A stretch of DNA of 64,000 nucleotides. Origin: an uncultured Bacteroidota bacterium (lineage in GTDB: Bacteria; Bacteroidota; Bacteroidia; Bacteroidales; F082). The DNA is taken from contig CAITDJ010000030.1 of assembly GCA_903891085.1 (NCBI GenBank), positions 62,001 to 126,000 on the forward strand. The letters are read 5' to 3'. Positions 53,860 through 62,614 of the stretch are shown here, one piece after another; position 1 is the first letter of the stretch; every line of letters begins with the position of its first letter. The position numbers were made by a program, and so were the translations under genes. The notes beneath the pieces were generated by a model that was not told the DNA's origin, searched no databases, and saw nothing but the letters and a program-made list of their open reading frames with translations.

Positions 53860-55722
53860 TCAGATAATTTCCTCTTCAACCAATTCTTCTTCAAGACGAA
53901 GATTATTGATGATAAACTGCTGGCGGTCAGGGGTGTTTTTCCCCATATAAAATTCAAGCAATTCATTTATCGACATATCGCGTTTAAGAATTACCGGATC
54001 GAGGCGCATATTCGGTCCGATAAAGAAAACGAATTCGTTGGGTGAGATTTCTCCCAATCCTTTGAATCGTGTGATTTCAGGGTTTGTTCCAAGTTTTTTT
54101 AGTGCATTGAGCCTTTCCTCTTCACTATAACAGTAAATTGTTTCTTTTTTGTTTCGAACCCTGAACAGCGGAGTTTGCAGGATATAAACATGACCGCCGC
54201 GCACCAGGTCAGGATAAAACTGAAGGAAAAAAGTAAGTAACAATAACCTGATATGCATCCCGTCAACATCGGCATCGGTGGCGATCACCACATTATTATA
54301 GCGGAGGTTTTCGAGCGAATCGTCAATATTCAGTGCTGCCTGCAACAGGTTAAATTCTTCATTTTCATACACGATTTTCTTCGATAATCCATAGCTGTTC
54401 AATGGTTTACCTTTCAAACTAAATACCGCCTGTGTTTGTACATCACGACTTTTTGTGATGCTCCCAGATGCCGAATCACCTTCGGTGATGAAAAGTGTGG
54501 TATCGAGACGGTTTTCATGATTCGAATTGAAATGAATCCGGCAATCGCGTAATTTCTTGTTGTGGAGACTTGCTTTTTTTACACTTTCTTTGGCAAGCTT
54601 TTTAATATTTGCCATGTCTTTGCGCTCTTTTTCGCTCTGCATGATCTTCCGCTGCAGTGCATCTGCTGTGTCGGGATTGATGTGCAGATAATTATCGAGA
54701 TGGCGCTTGATAATTTCGCCTATGAAATTACGTACTGATTGTCCGTTGGGTTCAATGGTTTGAGAACCAAGTTTGGTTTTTGTCTGTGACTCGAAAACAG
54801 GTTCCTGCACCTTGATACTGATGGCTGCTACAAGCGAATTCCTGATGTCTGACGTATCATAATCTTTGTTGTAAAACTCACGGATTGTTTTGACAATGGC
54901 CTCACGAAAAGCGTTTTGATGTGTTCCTCCCTGAGTGGTATGCTGTCCATTTACAAATGAATAGTATTCTTCGTTATAGGAGTTGTTACTATGCGTAAAA
55001 GCACATTCGAAATCTTCTTCGCGAATATGAATAATGGGATAATTCATTGTATCTGCCCCCGACATATTGCGTTCAAGCAGGTCGAGTAAACCATTTTTTG
55101 CCTGGAATTTTTGTCCGTTGAAAACGATCGTAAGCCCGTTGTTCAAAAAGACATAATTCCACAGCATTTCTTCGACATATTCAAGCAAATAGCGGTATTT
55201 TCCAAATATTTCCTCGTCAGGAACAAAGGAAATCAGCGAGCCCTGCTTGTCTTCTGATATTACAATATCTTGATCCTGAATTATTTCACCACGACAAAAT
55301 TCAACAATTTTTGTTTTGCCATCACGAATGGATTGTGCCTTGAAAAACGATGACATGGCATTCACGGCTTTGGAACCCACACCATTTAATCCAACGGCTT
55401 TCTTAAAAACATTTGAATCGTATTTTGCACCTGTATTGATCTTACTTACGCAATCAATCACCTTACCAAGCGGCATTCCACGACCATAATCACGCACCGA
55501 AACCAATTCATCGGTGATAACAACCTCGATGGTCTTTCCATTGCCCATCACAAATTCATCAATACTATTATCGATGATTTCTTTCAATAAAACATAAATA
55601 CCATCATCATGCGAGGTGCCGTCGCCCAGTTTTCCGATATACATGCCGGGACGCAAACGGATGTGCTCCTTCCAATCTAAAGTTCTGATACTGTCGTCGC
55701 CATAATTCTCAACCATCTCCAT
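53860..55722 (-). CDS. parE: Type IIA topoisomerase ATPase subunit (topoisomerase IV subunit B)
   Basis: 620 residues. GHKL ATPase motifs [17 protein letters not shown] and [14 protein letters not shown]; transducer domain; TOPRIM motifs EGDSASGS and [10 protein letters not shown]. Short form and C-terminus fit ParE rather than GyrB (GyrB of Bacteroidota is usually about 650). Unlinks daughter chromosomes with ParC. In many Bacteroidota parC follows parE directly; here the next gene is an esterase. ATG at 55716 is a nearby alternative start. Confidence 0.9.
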   Translation of the reverse strand: MEMVENYGDDSIRTLDWKEHIRLRPGMYIGKLGDGTSHDDGIYVLLKEIIDNSIDEFVMGNGKTIEVVITDELVSVRDYGRGMPLGKVIDCVSKINTGAKYDSNVFKKAVGLNGVGSKAVNAMSSFFKAQSIRDGKTKIVEFCRGEIIQDQDIVISEDKQGSLISFVPDEEIFGKYRYLLEYVEEMLWNYVFLNNGLTIVFNGQKFQAKNGLLDLLERNMSGADTMNYPIIHIREEDFECAFTHSNNSYNEEYYSFVNGQHTTQGGTHQNAFREAIVKTIREFYNKDYDTSDIRNSLVAAISIKVQEPVFESQTKTKLGSQTIEPNGQSVRNFIGEIIKRHLDNYLHINPDTADALQRKIMQSEKERKDMANIKKLAKESVKKASLHNKKLRDCRIHFNSNHENRLDTTLFITEGDSASGSITKSRDVQTQAVFSLKGKPLNSYGLSKKIVYENEEFNLLQAALNIDDSLENLRYNNVVIATDADVDGMHIRLLLLTFFLQFYPDLVRGGHVYILQTPLFRVRNKKETIYCYSEEERLNALKKLGTNPEITRFKGLGEISPNEFVFFIGPNMRLDPVILKRDMSINELLEFYMGKNTPDRQQFIINNLRLEEELVEEEII

Positions 55723-55733
55723 CGAATTTTAGG

Positions 55734-55741
55734 CAAAAATA
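55734..55741 (-). promoter_or_regulatory. -7 promoter element for parE
   Basis: TATTTTTG on the minus strand, only 11 bases before the parE ATG, so the leader would be very short (about 5-8 bases). Confidence 0.5.
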
Positions 55742-55942
55742 GCCAATTCAATGCTGATTCATCCTAAAGAAATATTAAAATATCACTGAGTTTTCAACCG
55801 GTTTAGGATCAGTTAGAATACTAAATAGTTTGAACTTGTTGTAAGCCAGTCACAATCTGTGGCACATTGACTGAAGTTGTTTTAAGCATATACGAACTAC
55901 CGTGATTTTAAAAAAAACCTATGAATTTAGGAATCAATTTTT

Positions 55943-55950
55943 TAATTTTG
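55943..55950 (+). promoter_or_regulatory. -7 promoter element for the flavodoxin-ferredoxin gene
   Basis: TAATTTTG, 19 bases before the start codon. Confidence 0.5.
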
Positions 55951-55969
55951 AGGTTCTTAATATACACAG

Positions 55970-57052
55970 ATGAATTATAACAAGATTTATTTGTATTATT
56001 TCAGCGGCACCGGCAATGCCCGCGCTTCGGCTTATTGGTTTGGTGAGATGGCCAAGGAGATGAATATTGATTGTGAGGTAATACAGCTTTACCGGACAAT
56101 TGAAGTGAAACAGGAAACAATTATCGATGAAAACAGATTAATTGGTTTCTTTTTTCCAACGCATGGTTTCAATGCAGCGCCAGCCATGCTGAAGTTTATC
56201 TGGCAATTTCCAAGGATTAAAAACACCTCAGTTTTTATTGTGAACACACGTGCCGGAATGAAGGTTTCGAAATTGTTCGCCCCAGGATTAAGCGGCCTGG
56301 CCCAGATTTTACCCGCCATTATTCTGAGAGCAAAAGGATTTAAAGTTGTTGGTATGCAGCCGATTGACCTACCTTCAAACTGGATTTCGTTACATCCCGG
56401 ACTGAAAGAAAAGGTGGCTGAATCGATTTTTAAGCGTTGTGAGCGAATCACGAAAAAATTCGCCACCCGCATTTTGAATGGTGGGACAAAATACAAAGCC
56501 TTACTTTCGTTGCCCATCGATTTGGCCATTGTTCCCATTTCAATTGGCTATTATTGCATCGGTAGATTTTTTCTCGCCAAAACTTTTATTTCTACCAAAG
56601 CATGTAATGATTGTGCTATTTGTGAACAACAATGTCCGGTTGGCGCCATCAGCATGAAACACGAACGACCTTTCTGGGCTTTTACCTGTGAAAGTTGTAT
56701 GAAATGTATGAATAACTGTCCAAAAAAAGCCATTCAAACTGCCCATTTATACACTTTTATCCTATGGTATCTGATACTTGCTGTGATCCCCTCCTTCGGT
56801 TTCTGGCTTTTGTTGAAGCAAAGATTCGTTGAATTTGTTGGAAATGAATGGATTGCTTCGAATATTTTATCAATTTTTCTTTTTATTGTATCCATACCGG
56901 TAGTGGCATTGGCTTACCGTATCCTGCATTATGCAACCCGATGGAAATGGATTGACGATATCGATAGATTCACATCATTGACTTCCTATGGTTTTTGGAG
57001 ACGATATAATTTTGGGTTAAAGCAATTCAGAAAATCGAATAGAAAGGCATAA
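55970..57052 (+). CDS. EFR1-type flavodoxin-ferredoxin fusion, membrane-associated
   Basis: 360 residues. A flavodoxin-like domain with FMN loop YYFSGTGNARAS opens the protein, followed by two 4Fe-4S motifs (CNDCAICEQQCPVGAI and CESCMKCMNNCPKKAI, about residues 212-255) and two C-terminal membrane helices. An internal electron-transfer protein of the EFR1 family, common in anaerobes. Its redox partners are unknown. Confidence 0.88.
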   Translation: MNYNKIYLYYFSGTGNARASAYWFGEMAKEMNIDCEVIQLYRTIEVKQETIIDENRLIGFFFPTHGFNAAPAMLKFIWQFPRIKNTSVFIVNTRAGMKVSKLFAPGLSGLAQILPAIILRAKGFKVVGMQPIDLPSNWISLHPGLKEKVAESIFKRCERITKKFATRILNGGTKYKALLSLPIDLAIVPISIGYYCIGRFFLAKTFISTKACNDCAICEQQCPVGAISMKHERPFWAFTCESCMKCMNNCPKKAIQTAHLYTFILWYLILAVIPSFGFWLLLKQRFVEFVGNEWIASNILSIFLFIVSIPVVALAYRILHYATRWKWIDDIDRFTSLTSYGFWRRYNFGLKQFRKSNRKA

Positions 57053-57083
57053 AACCTCCGAATTTTTTATGGAATAGTTTGGA

Positions 57084-57114
57084 TAAAAAAAGAGAACCCG
57101 TTAAAGTTCTCTTA
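57084..57114 (-). terminator. Intrinsic terminator after the DUF2892 gene
   Basis: AGAGAAC pairs with GTTCTCT around 8 bases; on the minus strand a T-run follows. It lies in the convergent gap. Confidence 0.75.
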
Positions 57115-57137
57115 AAATCTTTATACGTAAAAATGAA

Positions 57138-57332
57138 TTACTTCACTTCCTCTTTTTTGGAGGTGTTCCAATTAAACAAGGTGTAAGCCGGACAAAAACC
57201 GATAAATGCTGTGGCTACTGGAATAATGCCAATCAGTCCAAACCAACTACTGTTTAAATAACCAACGACTCCAATTGCCAGCCCAATAACAATGCGGATA
57301 ATCATGTCAATTGTTCCAATGTTCTTTTTCAT
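57138..57332 (-). CDS. DUF2892 small membrane protein
   Basis: 64 residues. Begins MKKNIGTIDMIIRIVIG and has two membrane segments with GFCPAYTLFNW, the conserved Cys-containing motif of the YgaP-like inner-membrane domain. Function unknown; sometimes linked to sulfur metabolism when fused to rhodanese. It stands alone here. Confidence 0.88.
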   Translation of the reverse strand: MKKNIGTIDMIIRIVIGLAIGVVGYLNSSWFGLIGIIPVATAFIGFCPAYTLFNWNTSKKEEVK

Positions 57333-57541
57333 TTTTTTGTGGTTTTAAGGATGAATAATTCTTTTTTGGTAACGACAATGATACTCAATTTTTATTAAGA
57401 ATGCTATTAAAGTAATGAACAATTGAAAATGGACAATTGACAATTATTTAAATATTTGCTATAGTGAAATTTACAAAAATTCAATGACGACGTTAATTGC
57501 TTCTTATTACTTATTATCAATTATTTAACAAAAGAATATTT

Positions 57542-58843
57542 TCAAATCTGTTTTGAAGAAAAGAGATTCTTAATAGAAACAAAAAAGGATTTTATTTCAT
57601 ACAGGCGAATGCGCAACTCAGCGGTTTTTGTTTGGGTGAGTTTCTTAAAAATAAACCATTGATATAGTACCGAAGCACCATATGCCAGCGAAGCACTCAT
57701 GCCGGCACCTGCAAGTTGAAAGGCCGGAATCAATAGAAAAACAGATGGAATGGTGACAAATAAACCGACCAGTGAAGCGTACAGATTGTATTTTGGCTTG
57801 CCTGTTCCTGAAAAATAATGACTGAATATGGTGTTGGCTGCCAGAAAAACCACACCGGGAGCCAGACTGATGATGACAATCTTTATATCACCAAAATCTT
57901 TGGTGAAGATCATTTCGAACACTTCTTTCGGAATTGCAATTAAAATCAGCAAAGCCAGCGAGGTTAGAAGCACTGAAAATTTCAGCAGTTGAATACTCAG
58001 GACACGCGCATATTCATCACTATTTGAGTTACTTAAGCTCGAAAACTGTACCAGTGAAATACTCTGTCCGATTAACCGCAGGCCTTCGGTCAGCTGAACA
58101 CCTGAAGTATATACGCCAAGCGGTGCAAGTCCCAGGTATTGCGTAATTACATAAAAACTCATCCTTTTATTCACCAGATGGGCAATACTCGAGAGTTGTG
58201 TCATGCTTCCAAAATGAAATAACCGCATGAAAATGGACTTCATGTTTTTGAATGTGGTTTTTTCAAGATAGGGTAAAATCACCATACTGCCTGCAATAGC
58301 CGGAATGCTGTAAGAAACGTACAATGCCATCACATACGCTCTTTCATCTTTTATATTGAACAAATAGACGGCACAAGCCATTGTTGCCAGTAACAATGAA
58401 AACTGTAGAACAAACAGTCCGTTGAACGCCTTCAGCTTTTCTTTTCCCAACAAAGCATTCAGATTGAAACCATAAAAACCATTCAGTAACGAAAGGATAA
58501 GAATATGCTTCCCATAACCCTCAGGAATCATAAGACTGTATAAATGAGGAAAATAGGAAAGAAAATAGAACAACAGCGAGAAAATACCAATAATGAAAAT
58601 GGTCCAAATGGCTGACAGTAGCAGGAGGGAGGTGAAATTTTCCTTTGAGCTGTGAAAAACGATGGCGCTGCCGGTAACAAGTTCGACCACCAGCAATACC
58701 AGTGAGATGTCAAGCAGAATGATTCCCGCTGTTCCCCATGCTTCCGAACCGAGTGAATTGGCCGCTATCCACAACACAATCAGACTACTGACTGCATTCA
58801 TAAAGCGTGTTCCTGATGTAGCAAGGATTTTTCTCAACATCAT
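57542..58843 (-). CDS. Polysaccharide flippase (Wzx/MATE-like membrane protein)
   Basis: 433 residues with about 12 hydrophobic helices and little soluble sequence, the pattern of oligosaccharide flippases (RKILATSGTRFMNAVSSLIVLW). It likely moves lipid-linked glycan across the inner membrane. Overlaps the formyltransferase-fusion gene by 4 bases, so they share an operon. Confidence 0.85.
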   Translation of the reverse strand: MMLRKILATSGTRFMNAVSSLIVLWIAANSLGSEAWGTAGIILLDISLVLLVVELVTGSAIVFHSSKENFTSLLLLSAIWTIFIIGIFSLLFYFLSYFPHLYSLMIPEGYGKHILILSLLNGFYGFNLNALLGKEKLKAFNGLFVLQFSLLLATMACAVYLFNIKDERAYVMALYVSYSIPAIAGSMVILPYLEKTTFKNMKSIFMRLFHFGSMTQLSSIAHLVNKRMSFYVITQYLGLAPLGVYTSGVQLTEGLRLIGQSISLVQFSSLSNSNSDEYARVLSIQLLKFSVLLTSLALLILIAIPKEVFEMIFTKDFGDIKIVIISLAPGVVFLAANTIFSHYFSGTGKPKYNLYASLVGLFVTIPSVFLLIPAFQLAGAGMSASLAYGASVLYQWFIFKKLTQTKTAELRIRLYEIKSFFVSIKNLFSSKQI

Positions 58844-60528
58844 GTCCGGCGAAATTTAAGTTTTGAAAGAAGTTCGTTTTTAAAACCCGCCCAGATAAAA
58901 GTAAAGCTTTTCGCATCAACAACGGTGTGTTCCGCACTACTGTTGAATGTGTGCATACCTTGATTGAATTTCCAATTTTGATGGGGTTTCAATGATTGAA
59001 AAGAAACTTCTTTGAAACTTTTGATGTTGAGCTCCACGATTTCGTTGAGTACGACAGCCATCCCGTAATCTTTACCACAATCCTGCGACGGGCGAATCAG
59101 TTTACCGTTGAATATGAAAGGTTTACCTGCTGAACGGGAAGAAAATATGGAGGATTTGACCGGATTATTGGCATGTGCTTGATATTGTCCGAAAGGTTCA
59201 TCGGAATAATACGCAAATAAATGCACACTGGGTTGATTTTTCAAAGAGAAAAACAACCACCATAAGCCGTCGTGTTCGAACAATACCGGGTCAATTGCCT
59301 GAATATTATCGAGTAAGGTTTTGACAAAAGTGAATTTATTTGATTGAATGTCAAAATGATAGAGTTGTATTCCGTTCGATTCAAAACATTCAGGAATACA
59401 ATACAATGTTTGGTTCAGTTCGAAGACAAAAGGGAATGAAAAATGACTATTCTCACTTAGCACTTCGTGGTAAATCCGGAAATTCTCCGATGCTTTTACC
59501 ATCGAAATCACACCTTTACATTTTTTGTAATCATATAATTCAAAGAAAACAAAGGTGTCATCCTGAAAATCAATGACAAATGGATCAGCGGTATAACAGG
59601 ATGAACCTGTCTTATTTAACCAGTGTATTTTTTCAGGCAAGGTGTTTTGAGCCGAATCAGCGATGAATGACTGTCCCGATTGATGAATGATTCCGGCAAT
59701 CCAGTCTTCCTGATAAAACAGCATTTTCAGATGAAACTGAATCCTTCGAAAAACCATTTTCAGGATGAATTGGATCATCGAAATATTTGAAGGCGGGTGA
59801 ATTATCTTTGCTTTCGAAGTGGAAGGCATTTCAATATGACAGCCGTTTATAATATCTCTGCAAATTGAAAGCGGCAAAAAAGTACTTCCGAAATAAAGTT
59901 GGTTCAGGTTGGCCTTGTAAGAATGCTTGATAGTTCGGTAATGTATCTTTTTTAAAATCAGTCCTTTGTCCAGTGAATCGGTAAGTTTTTGCAGCATCAC
60001 GCCATTGGTGTCGTGTGGTTTAAATACCTCCCAAAAACCGGGCGGGCCGCCACGAACCACATCTTCGTCATCATGGTGAAACGACCAGACACCATTTTTC
60101 GCACTGTTCAGGATTTCGCCTTTGATAATGTTAAATCCAAAACGGAGCAGAAAATCTAATTTTTCCTGTTTTATCAGTTCAATCGTTTGGTTTTCAAACA
60201 CATTTGCGATTCCAATTGTTCGTGTTGTGCATCGGATTTGATTGCAATCTCCGATTATTGTCGTAATATCTGTTGGTTTCTTCGATTCAGGTCGAAAGAC
60301 AAATCTCGACCAGAGATTGAAAAGTAAGCGGCGATAATTGTAGTGTAAGACCTTTTTTCGGAAAGAAACATTAAGGGATTGATTGTTGTTTATGACAAGC
60401 AGATGTAATTGCATTCCACCTTCGAGTAGCGATTTGATCGTGTCTGCCTGCCATTTTTCAAGTGTTAAACTGTTGCATAACAGTCCAAAACGCAGGGATT
60501 TGGGAGCTATTTCCGGTGTAGAATGCAT
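58840..60528 (-). CDS. Formyltransferase-like / GINT1-N-like fusion in polysaccharide locus
   Basis: 562 residues. The N-terminal part (about 5-245) is a formyltransferase-like fold with the segment WSFHHDDEDVVRGGPPGFWE, equivalent to the folate-dependent formyltransferase core, although the catalytic NxH appears as FHHDD. From about 300 to the end is a five-bladed beta-propeller-like domain (CYTADPFVIDFQDDTFVFFE, IDPVLFEHDGLWWLFF) as in the N-terminal domain of plant glucosamine inositolphosphorylceramide transferases. Probably modifies or transfers an N-acylated sugar. Promoter-proximal to the flippase. Confidence 0.75.
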   Translation of the reverse strand: MHSTPEIAPKSLRFGLLCNSLTLEKWQADTIKSLLEGGMQLHLLVINNNQSLNVSFRKKVLHYNYRRLLFNLWSRFVFRPESKKPTDITTIIGDCNQIRCTTRTIGIANVFENQTIELIKQEKLDFLLRFGFNIIKGEILNSAKNGVWSFHHDDEDVVRGGPPGFWEVFKPHDTNGVMLQKLTDSLDKGLILKKIHYRTIKHSYKANLNQLYFGSTFLPLSICRDIINGCHIEMPSTSKAKIIHPPSNISMIQFILKMVFRRIQFHLKMLFYQEDWIAGIIHQSGQSFIADSAQNTLPEKIHWLNKTGSSCYTADPFVIDFQDDTFVFFELYDYKKCKGVISMVKASENFRIYHEVLSENSHFSFPFVFELNQTLYCIPECFESNGIQLYHFDIQSNKFTFVKTLLDNIQAIDPVLFEHDGLWWLFFSLKNQPSVHLFAYYSDEPFGQYQAHANNPVKSSIFSSRSAGKPFIFNGKLIRPSQDCGKDYGMAVVLNEIVELNIKSFKEVSFQSLKPHQNWKFNQGMHTFNSSAEHTVVDAKSFTFIWAGFKNELLSKLKFRRT

Positions 60529-60541
60529 CAGGACTTTTTTT

Positions 60542-60549
60542 CAAAAATA
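60542..60549 (-). promoter_or_regulatory. -7 promoter element for the formyltransferase-flippase pair
   Basis: TATTTTTG on the minus strand, 13 bases before the start codon; short leader. Confidence 0.45.
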
Positions 60550-60694
60550 CGGGATTATATCCGAACTTAATCGTTTTGATTAAATATTGACCCCAATTGT
60601 ATTCAACATCAACACGAAAAGAAGTGTACTTCGATGTAGCACAAACGATAACTTCTGTAATTTAGCATAAGATATTTTTTTTTAATCATTTACT

Positions 60695-62428
60695 ATGCCC
60701 GGATTCCTGTTAGCATTGCATGCCCGACAACCTGATCTGGATACGGCGATTGGGTTACTTCAATTTGATGCGCGGTATAGCTGCCGGATTCTGATTGACA
60801 ACAAATACCTGTTTCTGGCCATGAATGGCTATCAGGATTATCCTGTTCAGGTATTTGAAATTGGAGATATACTTGTGTTGTTTGAAGGGAAAATCTATAA
60901 CAAATCAAACGATTCAATTCGTGAGTTTTTTACTTCACTCATATCGGATGATGGTTTCCGGCAGGAATTAATTGAACCCTGGCTCGTTACAGCCGATGGT
61001 GAGTTTGTTGTTGTGATTGTCAATCGACAAACGAATACGGTTCTCCTGTTCAATGATTTATTTGGTCGTTTGCCGGTTTATTATTCGAAACAAACCGGTA
61101 AAATTGTCATTTCACGTGAGATTTCTTTTGTGAAAGCAACGGTATCTGCTATTGAAAATGACCGTTTTGCAGTGGCTTCAACCCTGCTGTTTGGATATGT
61201 TCCCGGCCATAAAACAATTTGGAAAGGTATTTTGCGCATGCCTTACAACACCTCTTTTATCATCGATGCGGAAGAAAACACCTTCCTGTTGGATGAAGGA
61301 GAAAGACTCAATATTCAGCATAACAATATTGCATTCAGCAAGCAAGATGCTGATAATTTGTTTGATTTATTGGTGGAAGCAACCAAAAACCGTATTCATC
61401 ATTTGTCAAATCCGGCTGTATCGCTCAGTGGCGGGCTCGATTCGCGGCTGATTGCAGGGATATTGACAACATGGAAATTGGATGTTCCTTATCTAACCTA
61501 CAAGGAGTCAGGTGAAGGGACTGATGCCGATTTAGCCGCTATCGAAAGGATCAAAGAAAAGATAGAGATTAGTGACCGGCATAAAATTATTGAGCTTGAA
61601 TCTTCAGCTGATCAGGGACAGGAAATATTGTTGAAAATAAAACAAGGCATGAATTATCTAGGCATGGCTTTTTTAATTCCTTTTCTTCATTATTTCAGAG
61701 ACAACAATCTGCAGCAAATTACCGGTGATGGTGGAGATAAAATGCTGGCTGACTTACGTCCTGCAATCCCATTGCGAAATGAATGTGATTTTATAAACTA
61801 TCTGGTTGCAAAAAATGCGATGGTTCCGCTGGAGAATGTTTTACAAATGACAGCACTCAGCAAACAGGAGTTTCAGGCTGAACTAATTCAAATAGTAAAT
61901 GCTTACAGGGCAATAAATTACGATGAAAAATACGCGCAATTTCTGATTCATGAACGTGCGATGGTCTGGCTGTTTGAAGGCGAAGACCGTAACCGGTATT
62001 TCTCATGGACCACCACACCGTATTATTGTCCTGAATTTGCATTGAAAGCATTAAGTTTACCCATGAAGTCGAAAAAACATGGAAAACTCTTTTTGACCTT
62101 TTTCAGAAAATTAGGATCCGGATTGGAAACTATTTCGAATCCAAACTGGAAAACAGCACCCAATCAACCATTGCTCATCCGGTGGCTTTATCTAAAACAA
62201 CGAATCAAACACAGCCTCCCGACTTCATTTTCTAATTTGCTACAACCAACACACAAGCCTTCCATTGAAAGTAATTCGAGTGTTTCGGCAATTCACGAGG
62301 AGATAGAACGTTATAAAGGATCACAACCCGGGTGGTTTCATCCCGAAATGATCAATGATGAACTACTATTGAACGAAGAATTTGTTTGGCATCTGCGCAC
62401 CATGATGCGTCTTTGGAAGAAAAGTTGA
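60695..62428 (+). CDS. Asparagine synthase-like protein lacking the glutaminase Cys
   Basis: 577 residues. A class II glutamine-amidotransferase-like N-terminal region is followed by an adenylating asparagine-synthase domain with PP-loop SLSGGLDSRLIAG (about residue 245) and DGGDKMLADL. Genuine glutamine-hydrolysing enzymes begin Met-Cys-Gly; here the start is MPGFLLAL, so the nucleophilic Cys is missing and free ammonia or another nucleophile is expected. Similar proteins occur in polysaccharide gene clusters and probably form an amide on a sugar or carrier. Divergent from the formyltransferase gene. Confidence 0.85.
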   Translation: MPGFLLALHARQPDLDTAIGLLQFDARYSCRILIDNKYLFLAMNGYQDYPVQVFEIGDILVLFEGKIYNKSNDSIREFFTSLISDDGFRQELIEPWLVTADGEFVVVIVNRQTNTVLLFNDLFGRLPVYYSKQTGKIVISREISFVKATVSAIENDRFAVASTLLFGYVPGHKTIWKGILRMPYNTSFIIDAEENTFLLDEGERLNIQHNNIAFSKQDADNLFDLLVEATKNRIHHLSNPAVSLSGGLDSRLIAGILTTWKLDVPYLTYKESGEGTDADLAAIERIKEKIEISDRHKIIELESSADQGQEILLKIKQGMNYLGMAFLIPFLHYFRDNNLQQITGDGGDKMLADLRPAIPLRNECDFINYLVAKNAMVPLENVLQMTALSKQEFQAELIQIVNAYRAINYDEKYAQFLIHERAMVWLFEGEDRNRYFSWTTTPYYCPEFALKALSLPMKSKKHGKLFLTFFRKLGSGLETISNPNWKTAPNQPLLIRWLYLKQRIKHSLPTSFSNLLQPTHKPSIESNSSVSAIHEEIERYKGSQPGWFHPEMINDELLLNEEFVWHLRTMMRLWKKS

Positions 62429-62581
62429 CTCGAAGGCTGAAGTGCATAATCTTCTGCATAGCAGATTTGTTTTCGATTTGAAAATGTTAAGTTTATTTTA
62501 AAAAACTGTTTATCCTATTCATTTCATTATGATTCTCATTGATCACATCGCCTTCGCGGTTCATTGTTTTTATAACTATAC

Positions 62582-62589
62582 TATCTTTG
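62582..62589 (+). promoter_or_regulatory. -7 promoter element for the glycosyltransferase gene
   Basis: TATCTTTG, 25 bases before the ATG at 62615. Confidence 0.5.
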
Positions 62590-62614
62590 ACCTGCGAAAA
62601 GGGAATTCCACCAT

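Noticed and set aside
62429-62614. Possible tRNA or small gene between the asparagine-synthase-like and glycosyltransferase genes
   Set aside because: No cloverleaf or short ORF with a start signal; only a -7 promoter element at its end.
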